Source: Sulfurovum sp. (lineage in GTDB: Bacteria; Campylobacterota; Campylobacteria; Campylobacterales; Sulfurovaceae). From it: DNA of 40,244 nt. A program made the translations under genes and the position numbers. The stretch lies in NCBI GenBank assembly GCA_027071315.1, contig JALSUP010000042.1:1-40244 (forward strand), written 5' to 3'. Shown here piece by piece: positions 14,939-24,672 of the stretch (positions are counted from its first letter, which is position 1; the number at the start of each line of letters is the position of its first letter). The notes beneath the pieces were generated by a model. That model did no database searches, was not told the origin of the DNA, and was given only the letters and a program-made list of their open reading frames with translations.

Positions 14939-17026
14939 TTAAGCTTTAACCATTCGTTTTGTTCTTTGTAGCATCTTTTGTAATAATTTTTTTGAATAAT
15001 ATTTGTATTCATGATTTTTAACCATTTTTTTAAGATGCATGACATAACGACTTTCTACTTTGTGCTCTTTGATGACCTTTTTAACATCATAAAGTTTATG
15101 TACTTCGTCCCTGGAAAAATAACGGAATCCATCTGTGATCAAAAGAGCGTTAGGCCATAAGTTAAAAGGGAGTTGGCGTTCTATTGTTTCCTGGTCATCA
15201 AAATATTCATCAAGTGTGACAACAGGCACATAAGGTTTTACATCCTGGCTGTTGCCAAAGCCTACAGTATTGGAAAGTTCACTGAAGCCGATCATATCTT
15301 CTATGTCTGTTTTTTCAAGCATTGTTTCAATATCACGAAGAATAAAGTTTTTATCGATATTTTTGATATATGGCAGATACTGCAAATAGGTACCGATGAT
15401 GGCATCAGCTGTCTTATGCATACTTGTGAGGGCATTAAAAGTGTTTTCGTTACACTCGACATTTTCAAGATTAGGTACAATTTCACCATTCTTTTTACTA
15501 AAATTGATCAATGACCCATGGGGAGCGGAAAAAATATGCTCATAGATCATCAGATATTTGTTAATATGTTCCATTCTTTTAGGAGGAGTACCCGCATTGA
15601 CGGCATAAGCATTTGATTGGGCTTCTACTTCCGGGTAAAGCCATTGGTTTGTACCGAAATAGTAACCAAATACCGGTTTATTGAGTATACCGGCAATGGC
15701 TTTTTGTATGGAGCCTCTCCAGCCGACATCAAAGACATTAATCCTGTCAAAATCCTCGCATCTCTGATCTTGAAGGTAGGCAGAGACATTCTCCCGTTCT
15801 TGATTGAGTTTGTCCACGATTTCTGGCCAGAGGTCAAGCATTAGGTTTTGTGCTTTTTTATACGTACCGTCTTCATAGGATAAAACGGTTTCCGGTGTAA
15901 GTCCCTGCTTTTCAATAAGATGAGTGTACTTGCTGATGTCAAACTGTAAGTTTTCAAAGACTTCATAGATTGGTAGTTTTTGATCAAATTGAGGGTTCCA
16001 GCCCAAGACAACCTTAATTGCCTCTTCCTTCTCTGGATGATTTGGGATTTCGGGGTACTGGTACCCCCTTCTTGAAGCGTAAAGGTACTTACCGGGAGGA
16101 AGTGCCTCTTCCATATAGGGCTTAAACAGATTATACACATGATGAATGATGTAGCCGTCTCGGGCTATAAAATAAATGTTATCTTTTTTCTTTTCCAAAA
16201 GGTCCTGGATCAGCCAGTAAGTGATGCCAAAATAGAGTTTTGCTGCATATTTCGTAGAAAACTTCTCCCAGTAGCTAAGGGAAGTCTGTGTAAATTCATG
16301 GTTGATCTCAATAGCCTTTATAATAGACTCTTCAATGTTATCAATGACATCAATCTTGGCACGCTCACTAACTTTTGCGTAATAGATACCTTTCACACCA
16401 TTTTTGTTTGCCTGTTGAACATCAGAGAGAATATTATCTCCTACGTGTGCCCACTGAAGACTTTCCAAACCATATTTTTCTCTTACCCAGGGGTAAATTG
16501 TTCCATGGTGTTTTGTTTTCATGGGCTCGCAGGAAACAATGAGGTCTTCATAGCCGTTGTAGCCACACTCTTGGACAAGTGACTCCAAAAACGTTTTAGG
16601 CAAGTACATGTCGCTGACAAGAAGTATACGTTTCTTCTGCTCTAAGGCATACTGGTAGACTTCAAACATAAATTTGTTTTGAACAATAAACTTTGTTTCC
16701 AGTTCAAGTTCAAGTACTTTCAGTACTTTGGCAACAGGACCAAACCTTTCTTCCATCACAACATATATTTCATCATATGTTACATCTTCTTTACCATTTG
16801 TCCGTATTCGCGCTTCCATTTCAGCATCTCGACGCTCTTTATAAAAATCAAAATTCAGTTTTTCATCTGTTTGCTGTTTATATGCTGTAGGAATGCACTT
16901 AAAGACATCGGTAGGCTGTATGACATTTCGGACAACAAGTGTATCAAAGATATCGAATGAGACTACATCACTTTCCAGGATGTTTTTTTTTAAATTGTCC
17001 TGCTCTTCTTTTAACGGATTAATCAT
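14939..17026 (-). CDS. Large HAD-type hydrolase protein (COG5610-like) of a polysaccharide locus
   Basis: The 695-residue protein has an N-terminal HAD domain: motif I VVSFDIFDTLVVR (residues about 22-34, DxD-like nucleophile), motif II ILLVSDMYLP and motif IV region WAHVGDNILSDV. It continues with a long second domain containing YFIARDGYIIHHVYNLF, LYASRRGYQYPEI and INVFDVGWRGSIQKAI. This layout occurs in capsule and O-antigen clusters beside glycosyltransferases. Its enzymatic activity is unknown; phosphatase action on a sugar phosphate, or a transferase role for the C-terminal part, is possible. It overlaps the upstream GT2 gene by eight bases. Confidence 0.75.
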   Translation of the reverse strand: MINPLKEEQDNLKKNILESDVVSFDIFDTLVVRNVIQPTDVFKCIPTAYKQQTDEKLNFDFYKERRDAEMEARIRTNGKEDVTYDEIYVVMEERFGPVAKVLKVLELELETKFIVQNKFMFEVYQYALEQKKRILLVSDMYLPKTFLESLVQECGYNGYEDLIVSCEPMKTKHHGTIYPWVREKYGLESLQWAHVGDNILSDVQQANKNGVKGIYYAKVSERAKIDVIDNIEESIIKAIEINHEFTQTSLSYWEKFSTKYAAKLYFGITYWLIQDLLEKKKDNIYFIARDGYIIHHVYNLFKPYMEEALPPGKYLYASRRGYQYPEIPNHPEKEEAIKVVLGWNPQFDQKLPIYEVFENLQFDISKYTHLIEKQGLTPETVLSYEDGTYKKAQNLMLDLWPEIVDKLNQERENVSAYLQDQRCEDFDRINVFDVGWRGSIQKAIAGILNKPVFGYYFGTNQWLYPEVEAQSNAYAVNAGTPPKRMEHINKYLMIYEHIFSAPHGSLINFSKKNGEIVPNLENVECNENTFNALTSMHKTADAIIGTYLQYLPYIKNIDKNFILRDIETMLEKTDIEDMIGFSELSNTVGFGNSQDVKPYVPVVTLDEYFDDQETIERQLPFNLWPNALLITDGFRYFSRDEVHKLYDVKKVIKEHKVESRYVMHLKKMVKNHEYKYYSKKLLQKMLQRTKRMVKA

Positions 17027-18083
17027 TTGGAGTTTCCTTTTTTGTACTAAAAAGTTTAAATGGGTTTTTTAATGTTTTTTTCATCTTTTCTATAAAGTGG
17101 ATGATTCTGTCACTTTTTTCAAGAAGATGTATGGTAGATTGCATTTGCGCTGAAGTCTCTTGCTTGATCGCTGAAGTCTCTTGCTTGATCGCTGAAGTCT
17201 CTTGCTTGATCGCTGAAGTCTCTTGCTTGATCTCTGATAAATATGGCATTTGCCGCAATATGTATTCCATGTGAACGCGTTCATTTATATACGTCCCAAG
17301 ACCTGTTCCTGTCCCGTTAAGGTCTTCCCTGAGCCATTGGTTCAATAGTTGTTGCCGATACAGCATATGTTTGTCGACCCCTGCAATGACTGTATTGGCC
17401 ATGACTCCTGTAGCGTTAAAACGATGGTGATAGTTTGCCAAAAACTCTGGGAGAACTGCTATATCGTATTTGAGAAGAAACTTGATATGAAAATCCCAAT
17501 CTCCCAGTACAGGCAAGGCTTCATTGAAATATCCAAGCTCTTTACAAACTTTTAGTGAAAAAAGAAAAGAAATAGGAGGAAACATGTTTTCATACAGCAT
17601 TCTGTCAAGGGAGATCAGTCCGGGTTTGATCCAGTGGTTATAGGGTTCCGTATAGTCTATGGTTACCTTCTCATCTTTCACAGTTTCTGCAACCATGGTG
17701 CTGTAACAAACGATTCCCTGTATTGTGGGTATTTTTTTTTGTTCAGCGTGAAGGGTTGTGAGTGACTGTTCCAGAAAGTTTACTGCCCAGGAGTCGTCAT
17801 CATCATGTATTACAGCATGGTCAGTGTCGAGTGTTTTCAGCCCAATATTACTGGCTGCTTCCATACCGACGGAACTTGGGTTGTGTATGACTGTTATCTG
17901 GTCTGCATATTCAGGATGGAGCGATACAAGCGCATCTACACTTTCCCTTTCTCCTCCATCATTGACAATCACCAGTTTCCAGTGCGGGTATGTTTGGTTG
18001 GTAACACTCTCAATAGCGCGACGCAGTAATACAGATCTGTTTTTTGTTCTGGTAATAATGCCTACAGTAGGTTTCTTGTTCAT
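17019..18083 (-). CDS. GT2 glycosyltransferase with a heptad-repeat tail
   Basis: The 354-residue product starts with a GT-A fold: VGIITRTKNRSVLLRRAIES, LVIVNDGGERESVDAL and AVIHDDDDSWAVNFLE (DxD near residue 95). A conserved ALPVLGDWDFHIKFLL follows. The C-terminal 80 residues contain four to five tandem IKQETSA heptads predicted to form a coiled coil, then a basic tail (KKTLKNPFKLFSTKKETPND), so it may oligomerise or attach to the membrane or a partner. The heptads are encoded by a perfect 21-base tandem repeat that can change in length without a frameshift. Donor sugar is unknown. Confidence 0.85.
   Translation of the reverse strand: MNKKPTVGIITRTKNRSVLLRRAIESVTNQTYPHWKLVIVNDGGERESVDALVSLHPEYADQITVIHNPSSVGMEAASNIGLKTLDTDHAVIHDDDDSWAVNFLEQSLTTLHAEQKKIPTIQGIVCYSTMVAETVKDEKVTIDYTEPYNHWIKPGLISLDRMLYENMFPPISFLFSLKVCKELGYFNEALPVLGDWDFHIKFLLKYDIAVLPEFLANYHHRFNATGVMANTVIAGVDKHMLYRQQLLNQWLREDLNGTGTGLGTYINERVHMEYILRQMPYLSEIKQETSAIKQETSAIKQETSAIKQETSAQMQSTIHLLEKSDRIIHFIEKMKKTLKNPFKLFSTKKETPND
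17149..17232 (-). repeat. Perfect 21-bp tandem repeat (4 copies) in a GT2 gene
   Basis: Four identical 21-base units lie end to end, each encoding one IKQETSA heptad in the glycosyltransferase tail. Identity at all codon positions indicates recent expansion by slippage or recombination. Because 21 is a multiple of three, copy changes alter coiled-coil length but keep the frame. Confidence 0.95.
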
Positions 18084-18133
18084 GGTTTCGTGTCCAATAG
18101 ATGTAATTGTTAAATATGATTATATCTTTATTT

Positions 18134-19456
18134 TCATTCGACAAACGTAAATGACACATGATGTTGAGTATAGACGGCATGGTAATATTGTTGGCTTTTA
18201 AGTACACTCTCAATATTGGTATAGACAGTCTTGACTGAACTGTTGATAATGGCTTTTACAATAATATGCATTTGATTTTCTTCATTTATCAAAAACCATA
18301 TAGGGGAAAGTAACAATTTATTTTCGAGGGTAGCTATTTCATTTGTTTTATCTACGGTATCCGTGACTATTACTTTTCTCTCATCTTCTCCAGAAGAGAG
18401 AAAGGCAATTTTCTTTTTTCCCTGTAAAAATAGAATCAGTGCATTATATACTTTCGACTGTACTGTATATTCAAGCCTGAATATTCCGGTATCAAAGGTG
18501 GGAATGACATCTGTTTCATAGATCTCTTCATGATAGGATGTTAAAAATATTCTATCAGCATAGAAAGGATCTGCTGTAGGATGTTTTTTGGTACGACTGA
18601 AAGAACGATAGTATTGTTTTACATAGGAGAAAAATCTTTTTATGTATCCTTCGTTATTTTCTGTTATGGTTGACTTCTGTTCAGAAGTTTCAGTTATGCT
18701 ATTGTTGGCCATGTCGTTTGAATATATTTCAGAATTCCGTACAATGTGTTTTTGTTTAACCTGGTTGGCCAGTAACGAATCATCATTGTTTCCCCTGTAA
18801 TAAAACCGATAGTCAGCGATTTTAAATTGTACACCGTTGGCAAGCAGGCGGTTATTCAAGTCCCAGTCTTCATAGCCGTATGGCGCAGTATTTTCACGTA
18901 GTTTATATTTTAAAAAGAGGTCTTTAGCTATGGCAATTCTACTGTTGTAACAATGGGAAAAACGTATGTTTTGAATCAGCATTTCATTAGAGTCGGTATA
19001 TTTCACCTGAAAAGGTGAAGGAAACCCAATGACATGGGAGGGGAAGACGGCTATATGATCGTTTTCTTCTAACAGACTAAAATTTTTGCTACTGTGTGGC
19101 AATGCGTTGTAATGGTTATAAAAAGTCTCATAGAGAGCCTGCAATGCATTATGCGTTACATAGTCATCACCATCGGCACAGACAATAAAGTTTGTATCAG
19201 CAAGGCTGACAGCATAATTACGTGCATGTGCAAGGTCTTTAAATTTTACTTTTTCTATTTGGTTAAAAAGTGATTGATATTGATAAATGATGTTTTCAGT
19301 CAATGTGTCAGTATTGTCAAGAACAGCAATCACTTTGACCTCTTGCCAGTTATGTTGCTCCTGTAGTAGTTGATGTATATTTTTGAGTGTTTTTTCAGCA
19401 ATGGCACCTTCTCGGTGAAAATTGATTACCATAGAAAGTGTGTATAGGCTATTCAT
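18134..19456 (-). CDS. GT2-type glycosyltransferase, shortened paralogue of the GT2-GT4 protein
   Basis: The 440-residue protein starts MNSLYTLSMVINFHREGAIA and has VKVIAVLDNTDTLT, FIVCADGDDYVTHNALQALY (DGDD) and APYGYEDWDLNNRLLANGV, shared almost motif for motif with the 697-residue protein encoded at 20140-22233. Its C-terminal 130 residues (from LEYTVQSKVYNAL to IIVKAIINSSVKTVYT) match the linker of the paralogue, but the GT4 domain is missing. It probably arose by tandem duplication and truncation. It overlaps the SDR gene upstream by eight bases. Donor and linkage are unknown. Confidence 0.8.
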   Translation of the reverse strand: MNSLYTLSMVINFHREGAIAEKTLKNIHQLLQEQHNWQEVKVIAVLDNTDTLTENIIYQYQSLFNQIEKVKFKDLAHARNYAVSLADTNFIVCADGDDYVTHNALQALYETFYNHYNALPHSSKNFSLLEENDHIAVFPSHVIGFPSPFQVKYTDSNEMLIQNIRFSHCYNSRIAIAKDLFLKYKLRENTAPYGYEDWDLNNRLLANGVQFKIADYRFYYRGNNDDSLLANQVKQKHIVRNSEIYSNDMANNSITETSEQKSTITENNEGYIKRFFSYVKQYYRSFSRTKKHPTADPFYADRIFLTSYHEEIYETDVIPTFDTGIFRLEYTVQSKVYNALILFLQGKKKIAFLSSGEDERKVIVTDTVDKTNEIATLENKLLLSPIWFLINEENQMHIIVKAIINSSVKTVYTNIESVLKSQQYYHAVYTQHHVSFTFVE

Positions 19457-20153
19457 CTGATTCTTTATTTTCTTCTATAAAGTTCTGAAGATGATCATAA
19501 TAATATGTTTTGTCAAAATCAATGTTTAATTCTTCGATAATGAGAGTTGTGTCTTCAGGAATTTCTCTGTAGGCAGATCCTTTATCCAGGTAATGACAAT
19601 TTGCTTTTTTGTGTAGTATTTCTTCAAATATATTTACTAACTCTGGTACAGTGATGAACGCACTATTGGCAACATGATATAGGTTATTATGATATTTTTT
19701 ATTTTCAATTAAACTATTACTTATTTGTAGTACATCTTCCAATGAAATCAGGTTTCTATTGCTGTTCTTCCACACCTCAAAGGCTTCACCTGTCATGATT
19801 GAGTCAAGTAAAAAGTTTACCAAAGTTTGGTTTTTGCTTCTTCCCAGTATCTGTGAAATACGAAGTATAAGATAGTTTTTTGCATGTTTTTCTATATATC
19901 GTTCCATGTTGAGCTTGTGTTTGACATAGGGGGTTTCGGATGAGAGAGGGTCGTACATGCTGCAGGTACTGAAGTAAACAAATAATTTATCGGGGTTTTG
20001 AGAGAGCGTTGATTGTATGAGTTTTAGCTCTCGGTCAAATTCCTTCATCTCTTTTTCTTGAGAATTTGAAACCCCACTGGCAAAGATAATGACTTCATCA
20101 TTGTCTTGATACGCTTTAAAAGCATTTGCAAGCATTCCTCTACCGATGACCAT
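19449..20153 (-). CDS. SDR-family NAD(P)-dependent epimerase/reductase (RmlD-like, putative)
   Basis: The 234-residue protein starts MVIGRGMLANAF, a Rossmann GxGxxA-like motif at the extreme N-terminus. It has LFVYFSTCSMYDP (catalytic Ser/Thr strand) and TPYVKHKLNMERYI, giving the Y-x3-K pair, then LILRISQILG and a substrate-domain segment FEVWKNSNRNLISLEDVLQI. It is shorter than typical RmlD/GalE proteins and lacks residues before the dinucleotide motif. It probably modifies a nucleotide sugar, but the substrate is not decidable. It lies between two paralogous GT2 genes and overlaps both by 8-14 bases. Confidence 0.7.
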   Translation of the reverse strand: MVIGRGMLANAFKAYQDNDEVIIFASGVSNSQEKEMKEFDRELKLIQSTLSQNPDKLFVYFSTCSMYDPLSSETPYVKHKLNMERYIEKHAKNYLILRISQILGRSKNQTLVNFLLDSIMTGEAFEVWKNSNRNLISLEDVLQISNSLIENKKYHNNLYHVANSAFITVPELVNIFEEILHKKANCHYLDKGSAYREIPEDTTLIIEELNIDFDKTYYYDHLQNFIEENKESDE

Positions 20154-22233
20154 CTAACACCCCTTCAATCACATCTCTATACTCTTTTTGGAATGTATGT
20201 TCATTATGATGTTCTGCAATATAGTCATGAATCTTTATCATATAGTCATGCATGTTTTTGTTATGCTTATAAAAATAGTTGATCTTCTCAATATATGCTT
20301 CTGCGTTTTGTGGCTCTTTCACCAGTAAAGGGTACTCTTTTCCTAACACTTCAGATATACCTCCGACCTCGGCACTTACAATGGGTATGCCTAACATAGC
20401 CATGTCTAAGATGATTGTAGGAATCCCCTCAAATAAAGAGGTAAACAGATAAAGGTCAAATTCATTTAAGTTGAGCTCATCTATATGCTGATACTCACCA
20501 CGAAACTCAACATTAGTTTGAGTCAGCAGTCTTTTTAAGATCTCTTTATTGTTCTCCTCTTCAGGTTGACCACCATAGATAACAAACTGATACTGAGGAA
20601 GCGCATGGACAATAGTCTCAAACACATCAAACAACTTCTGATTACAAATGCGAGAAGCCCAGAGTATCTTTTTTGAAGGTTTTTCTTTGGGTAAAAACTT
20701 CATTTCTATTTCATCTGTGGGACTGGCCAGTTTTTTAAACTTAAAGTCACGATCTTGATTGATCGTTTTAAAATATGTATACCAGTAGTTGTTGTCAGAA
20801 AGCACCATGTCTGCATTTTCAAAAATTTCAGGATACATCACTGGGTAACCATGGTATTGTTTATTTGTCCAGTCATAATCAGGAGTAAATAGGGAAACGA
20901 TTATTTTTTTATTAAACTCTTTTAGAGTACTACTGTAATATTTTATTATTTGAAGTGCCAGATTTGAATTCACAATATGAATAATTTTAATATCACTATT
21001 TATCAAAGCCTTTATAAGTATGTGTAGCTGATCTTCAAGGGGTATAGTATTCCAATGTTGGGAAGAAGACAACATATCAAACGCAGGAATAGTAATCCTA
21101 TCAATTCTGCTTCCTGTATTAAGCGTTGTTATAAGTCCTGCATTATATATGTCTGTAATTGATTTAATATATTCTATAGTGACCTTATCCGCTCCACCAA
21201 GATTAACCCACGGCCCAATATAAATTATTTCTTTATTTTTTAGGAAAGATAAAAGCTTGTCATAAACTATTGATTGAGGAGTCAGGGAGTTTGTAAGAGA
21301 TTCGATATTCCAGGTTGCTATATCATTGTGATAATCAAACTCCTCATCATAATTTTCTAAAAACGTTTGATCATCATTAAAAATTGTATCTTTATAAATT
21401 TTATTTAAACACTTTGACTTTAGTTTATTTTTGATAAAAATAGGTTTATGAAAGTCTGCCACTGTACCATCAGTAGATTGCGTGGATGTGTCTAATATAG
21501 AATTGTAAATAGGTGAATTTCGAACAATAGATTTTGTTTCAATCTGTTTCGTAAGTAAAGAATCATCATTATAACCTTTCCGGTAGTAAATTTTGAATTG
21601 TGCAGTTTTATATTTAACTCCAAGGTTTAGTAGACGATTATTTAGATCCCAGTCTTCATATCCATAGGGGGGAGTATTTTTTCTAATTCTATTTTTTGTC
21701 AATAAACTTTTGTGTGTTGATATTCTACTTATATAACAATGTGTAAAACGATTGTTTTTTATGATGGTGTCATTAGAGTCATAATAGTGCGCTTGAACTA
21801 GGACTGGGAATTCAATATAATACTTAGGGACAACGACGATATGATCTTTTTCCAATATCTCGTCTAAATAAAGCTGAGATAGTTTATCGCTACTGTAATG
21901 AGTATAAAACATGGTATAAAGTGCCTGCAGCATATTGTGACTACAGTAATCATCTCCATCCGCAAAAACGATGAATTCATTGGTAGAGGCATCGACACCA
22001 TGATTTCTGGAATCTCCAAGATCTCTGTAGTTTACTTCTTCTACTTTTGAAAATAGAGGACTATGTTCCTGAACAATCTTTTTTGTTAGGGCATCTGGAT
22101 TATCCAAAACAGCTATGACTTCCACAGTTTCCCACTTATGAGGTTCTGCTAAAATATTTTTTAGGTTGTCGATGGTTTTGGCGGCCAGGTCACCTTCTCT
22201 ATGAAGATTGAGTACTATAGAAAGTGTAAACAT
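20140..22233 (-). CDS. Bifunctional GT2-GT4 glycosyltransferase
   Basis: The 697-residue protein carries two transferase modules. Residues about 1-240 form a GT2 domain (MFTLSIVLNLHREGDLAAKT, VIAVLDNPDALT, FIVFADGDDYCSHN, PPYGYEDWDLNNRL). Residues about 340-690 form a GT4 domain (IIYIGPWVNLGGADKVT, KKILWASRICNQKLFDVF, FVIYGGQPEEENNK, FEGIPTIILDMAMLGIPIV with the E-x7-D/E donor site, then EVGGISEV). It may add two successive sugars. Its stop abuts the ATG-side of the SDR gene (14-base overlap) and its start follows the upstream GT2 stop without a gap. Confidence 0.85.
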   Translation of the reverse strand: MFTLSIVLNLHREGDLAAKTIDNLKNILAEPHKWETVEVIAVLDNPDALTKKIVQEHSPLFSKVEEVNYRDLGDSRNHGVDASTNEFIVFADGDDYCSHNMLQALYTMFYTHYSSDKLSQLYLDEILEKDHIVVVPKYYIEFPVLVQAHYYDSNDTIIKNNRFTHCYISRISTHKSLLTKNRIRKNTPPYGYEDWDLNNRLLNLGVKYKTAQFKIYYRKGYNDDSLLTKQIETKSIVRNSPIYNSILDTSTQSTDGTVADFHKPIFIKNKLKSKCLNKIYKDTIFNDDQTFLENYDEEFDYHNDIATWNIESLTNSLTPQSIVYDKLLSFLKNKEIIYIGPWVNLGGADKVTIEYIKSITDIYNAGLITTLNTGSRIDRITIPAFDMLSSSQHWNTIPLEDQLHILIKALINSDIKIIHIVNSNLALQIIKYYSSTLKEFNKKIIVSLFTPDYDWTNKQYHGYPVMYPEIFENADMVLSDNNYWYTYFKTINQDRDFKFKKLASPTDEIEMKFLPKEKPSKKILWASRICNQKLFDVFETIVHALPQYQFVIYGGQPEEENNKEILKRLLTQTNVEFRGEYQHIDELNLNEFDLYLFTSLFEGIPTIILDMAMLGIPIVSAEVGGISEVLGKEYPLLVKEPQNAEAYIEKINYFYKHNKNMHDYMIKIHDYIAEHHNEHTFQKEYRDVIEGVLDGHR

Positions 22234-23550
22234 CTATTTTGTTCTCCCCAATAGTCTTTTTATTGTATCTATAGTGCTCTGTCCTAATACTTTTTTAATT
22301 ACTTTTTTGACACATCGTCGTAGAGATCGTTTACAGGTCACTTCATGCTCTAGGTGTGCAATGTAAGGGTTTTGCCCATTTTCCAACCTTAAGAGCTCTT
22401 CATCAGCCTTTTGAACTAATAATTTATATGAGTCAAGTGCTTCATCTTTACTTCGTATTTCCTGTTCCATATGTCGTATTTTATTTTCAAGGTAGGCGAT
22501 GCCTTCTTCTTTTGCCTCGAGTGCTTTTTTATGGTTTTTAAGTTGTTGTTCAAGCCAAGCGATACTTTCATTCTTTTCAAAAAGAAAAGTTTCAGATACC
22601 AGTGAGAATTTCCCATATTCTTCAAAAAAGAGTTTAAATAGTGGAGAATTGACATCACACTCAGCCCCCAACGTATGATACATCTGCACAAGCATCGCAT
22701 ACTGCCAAACGTCGATTTTTTCAGTTTTGAGATGTTCATAAATAATAAAATACTTATTTTCTTCGGTAATTTCAGTTTTGAAGACTTTGGAAAGTAATGT
22801 GTTGTCCAGTGTAAAAAGCTCTTCCCATAGCTGTATCATCTCAAAATTTGTTCTGTTAACTTTTTCTGGGCTCCTGTTTGAACTGAGATTTCCCCCATCT
22901 TCAAGCACACGATAATTTGTCAATTCTTTTTGTAAAATCGCCACTTTATCTGTTTGTTTAAACAACCGTAGCCAATACTCCATGTCTTGTGTCTGCAAAA
23001 GACGATGGTCATGCATAAAAGTAGTTGGCAGTAACGAAGTCTTTAGCATAACCGTTGGGGCGCATGTGACATTCACCATCTTGAAGTAATAGCGTACTAT
23101 ATCGGTCAGTGTGATCGCATCAGGTTTGTTAAACCATTTTTGTACATCTGGTGCACTTGTTTTAGAATGGCTGTCTATGGCATTGATCCATGTAAAAGAG
23201 AGATCAAGTGCTTCTGTCTGCATAAATCCAAGCTGCTCTTCTAGTTTTGTGGGTACAAAATTATCATCTGCAGAAAGTATAGCAAGGTACTCACCTTTGA
23301 TTTGCTTCATCGCAATGTTAATCCCTACTGAAACAAAAGCATTGGTCTCTTGGGGTAGAAATGTAATGCGTGAGTCATTTTTAGCGTACGAGTCTATGAT
23401 GCTGGCTGAACTGTCAGTGGAAGCATTATCGACAATGATAAGTTCCCAGTTTTCATAACTTTGAGAGAGTATGCTCTCTATGGACTCTGCAACAAACTTT
23501 TCATGGTTATAGCAGAGCATACAGATGCTTACGAGCGGTGTTTGGTTCAT
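22234..23550 (-). CDS. GT2 glycosyltransferase with coiled-coil C-terminus
   Basis: The 438-residue protein begins with a clear GT2 domain: [34 protein letters not shown] and [17 protein letters not shown] (DxD-like ADD near residue 95), with [11 protein letters not shown] later. Residues about 330-410 form a long coiled coil (repeated LE, KE and EL heptads), and the tail is strongly basic ([18 protein letters not shown]), suggesting membrane or partner binding. It overlaps the aminotransferase gene by four bases. Donor sugar is unknown. Confidence 0.87.
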   Translation of the reverse strand: MNQTPLVSICMLCYNHEKFVAESIESILSQSYENWELIIVDNASTDSSASIIDSYAKNDSRITFLPQETNAFVSVGINIAMKQIKGEYLAILSADDNFVPTKLEEQLGFMQTEALDLSFTWINAIDSHSKTSAPDVQKWFNKPDAITLTDIVRYYFKMVNVTCAPTVMLKTSLLPTTFMHDHRLLQTQDMEYWLRLFKQTDKVAILQKELTNYRVLEDGGNLSSNRSPEKVNRTNFEMIQLWEELFTLDNTLLSKVFKTEITEENKYFIIYEHLKTEKIDVWQYAMLVQMYHTLGAECDVNSPLFKLFFEEYGKFSLVSETFLFEKNESIAWLEQQLKNHKKALEAKEEGIAYLENKIRHMEQEIRSKDEALDSYKLLVQKADEELLRLENGQNPYIAHLEHEVTCKRSLRRCVKKVIKKVLGQSTIDTIKRLLGRTK

Positions 23551-24671
23551 TGTTTATTCCAACTATTAACAAGTTTCACAATATGTATTGTATCTTCTTG
23601 TTTTTGAATCCCACTAATCGGCAAACTCAAAACTTCAGCATGAATTTGTTCAGAAATAGGGTAGCTTTCATCAGCCCACTCTTTATAGGCTTCTTGCTTA
23701 TGTGGAGGTATAGGGTAATGGATGAGTGATTGCACACCGTTTTCTAGTAAATACTTTTGTAGTGCGTCTCGTTTTGAAGTTCTTATGACAAAAACATGCC
23801 AGACGTGGTTTTTGTAATTTTGAATTTTGAATTTTGAATTTTGAATTGGGAGGGTTATGTCTGGGTTTTTGATATTTTCTAGATAATAGGCTGCGATTTC
23901 TCTTCTGTGTTCAGTCTCTTTGTCCAAATGTCTTAATTTTACTCGTAACATTGCAGCTTGCATCTCGTCGAGTCTACTGTTGACACCCTTGTAAAGGTTT
24001 TGATACTTTTTATGACTTCCATAGTTGGCTAAAGCTTTGATGGTTGTTGCCAATTCATGATCGTTAGTAGTCACCGCTCCAGCATCACCTAATGCTCCTA
24101 AATTTTTACCGGGGTAAAAACTAAAACCACTTGCATCACCTAGGTTCCCACTTCGTTTCTCGTTAAAATAAGCACCATGTGACTGAGCAGAGTCCTCAAT
24201 GACTTTGAGACTATACTTTTTTGCAATAGCATTTATGTCGTCCATCTCGCATGTTTGTCCATACAAATGAACTGGCATAATTGCTTTTGTTTTTGAGGTG
24301 ATCTTTTCTTCTACTTTTTTAGGATCAAGTAAATAAGTGTTGATGTCTGGTTCAACAAGTATAGGGACTAAGTTGTTCTCACTGATAGCAAGTATGGAAG
24401 CGATGTAGGTATTGGACGGCACGATGACTTCATCACCATCTTTCATGACACCCATCTCTTTATAGGCTCTGATTATCAATGTCAAGGCATCCAAACCGTT
24501 AGCGACACCTATGGCATGTTTGGTACCACAATACTGAGCAAACTCTTTTTCAAAGGCATGACACTCCTTACCTTGAACATACCAGCCACTATCAATGACT
24601 TTTGTACAGGCTTCTATAAGTTCATCTCTGTATTGAGCATTGATGTTTTTTAAATCTAAAAATGGAATCAT
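23547..24671 (-). CDS. fdtB: DegT/DnrJ/EryC1-type sugar aminotransferase (FdtB-like)
   Basis: This PLP enzyme is expected to aminate a dTDP-3-keto-6-deoxyhexose to a 3-amino sugar. The 374-residue product starts [20 protein letters not shown] and has [32 protein letters not shown] and [18 protein letters not shown], where the lysine binds PLP. Residues about 276-286 ([14 protein letters not shown]) are encoded by four copies of a 7-bp repeat and replace the short loop before HVWHVFVIR. FdtA, a GNAT gene and this gene together point to Fuc3NAc or Qui3NAc synthesis. RmlA and RmlB, needed upstream, are not in the window. Confidence 0.85.
   Translation of the reverse strand: MIPFLDLKNINAQYRDELIEACTKVIDSGWYVQGKECHAFEKEFAQYCGTKHAIGVANGLDALTLIIRAYKEMGVMKDGDEVIVPSNTYIASILAISENNLVPILVEPDINTYLLDPKKVEEKITSKTKAIMPVHLYGQTCEMDDINAIAKKYSLKVIEDSAQSHGAYFNEKRSGNLGDASGFSFYPGKNLGALGDAGAVTTNDHELATTIKALANYGSHKKYQNLYKGVNSRLDEMQAAMLRVKLRHLDKETEHRREIAAYYLENIKNPDITLPIQNSKFKIQNYKNHVWHVFVIRTSKRDALQKYLLENGVQSLIHYPIPPHKQEAYKEWADESYPISEQIHAEVLSLPISGIQKQEDTIHIVKLVNSWNKQ
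23818..23845 (-). repeat. 7-bp tandem repeat (TTCAAAA x4) inside fdtB
   Basis: Read on the coding strand, four TTCAAAA units follow one another and encode NSKFKIQ-type residues in frame. The insertion lies in the loop before the conserved HVWH motif. The opposite strand would contain TGA in this array, so it sits in the only orientation that is open in all frames. Confidence 0.93.
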
Positions 24672-24672
24672 T

